A stretch of DNA of 64,000 bases from Trichobilharzia szidati (lineage: Eukaryota; Platyhelminthes; Trematoda; Strigeidida; Schistosomatidae). Below the pieces are notes generated by a model. The model had not been told where the DNA came from. It searched no databases and saw only the letters and a program-made list of their open reading frames with translations. Position numbers and translations under genes: made by a program. The stretch covers positions 101,950,582 through 102,014,581 of the forward strand of contig OX235273.1 in assembly GCA_944472155.2 (NCBI GenBank), read 5' to 3'. Positions 63,800 through 64,000 of the stretch are shown piece after piece (positions within the stretch are counted from its first letter, which is position 1; every line of letters starts with the position of its first letter).

Positions 63800-64000
63800 G
63801 ATATTGATATTTTTTATTCTCTAGAGAAAGTATTACCTAATCTAGGAAGGGATGGATAAATGGAGAGTAAAACAGCGGAAACTAGAATTACATAATAAGT
63901 GTGATGAATAACTAATCAGTGTAAGTGTACAAATTGGACAAAACCGAATAGAAATATAGTTAAGTGTTTGTATAAAATCTCTGTGAGAAATGCAATGTTA
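63799..64000. other. no gene recognised
   Basis: Short AT-rich end of the window. Confidence 0.4.

Overview
The window looks like repeat-dense, AT-rich nuclear DNA of a schistosome-type trematode flatworm. This rests on several signs. The Ty3/gypsy elements carry the CHCC-type Gag motif and TGGTGAGCCC primer site of the CsRn1/Boudicca group. CR1-like and RTE-like LINEs of trematode type are present. tRNA-derived SINEs carry hammerhead-ribozyme remnants like the Schistosoma Sm-alpha repeat. The one host gene has a 32-bp first intron followed by introns of several kb. No bacterial-style genes, CRISPR arrays, rRNA genes or convincing functional tRNA genes are visible.

Layout. 1-13745 is a nest of gypsy elements. 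Copy A (+, cut by the window edge and lacking its 3' LTR) and copy B (-) form a 3.3-kb inverted repeat with a 458-bp spacer. Copy B has both LTRs, but element C (8515-13726, +, LTRs differing at only 2 of 351 positions) sits inside B's 5' LTR with a TTGG target duplication. 13746-17700 holds an RTE tail, a solo LTR of an unrecognised family (ATAT target duplication), a tRNA-derived SINE and Penelope-like relics. 17705-21190 is an eroded CR1-like LINE. It is followed by a 5' half of a C-related gypsy element (D, 21191-23590), itself interrupted by a Penelope-like GIY-YIG fragment with a 13-bp target duplication. 23600-30600 is CR1-like LINE debris, mostly one element on the minus strand (H).

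32549-37086 is the best-preserved element: a CR1-like LINE (G) with an uninterrupted PHD-finger ORF1 and an endonuclease/reverse-transcriptase ORF2. The two are joined by what looks like a textbook -1 ribosomal frameshift signal: A AAA AAC, a 7-nt spacer and a perfect 10-bp hairpin. 38405-42767 (-) is a second nearly intact LINE (F) with a single in-frame TAG. 43281-48360 holds another solo LTR of the same unnamed family, an RTE relic and a CR1 relic.

48676-57383 carries the first four coding exons of a host gene (+) that I read as a TBC1D22-like Rab-GAP. Its remaining exons lie beyond the window. Its introns are packed with RTE, Penelope and SINE copies, including two matching head-to-head pairs of hammerhead-type SINEs. 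58300-63800 is mostly SINEs and ends with a 5'-truncated LINE. The 3' tail of that LINE is shared with the SINE at 14664-14868, so it is a likely mobilising partner.

The most interesting content is in RNA-level signals carried by the elements. There are two independent -1 frameshift cassettes (LINE G; gypsy C and D), degenerate hammerheads in six SINE copies, a dispersed repeat pair whose hairpin stem shows compensatory changes, and the inverted gypsy pair that is more alike than one copy's own two LTRs.
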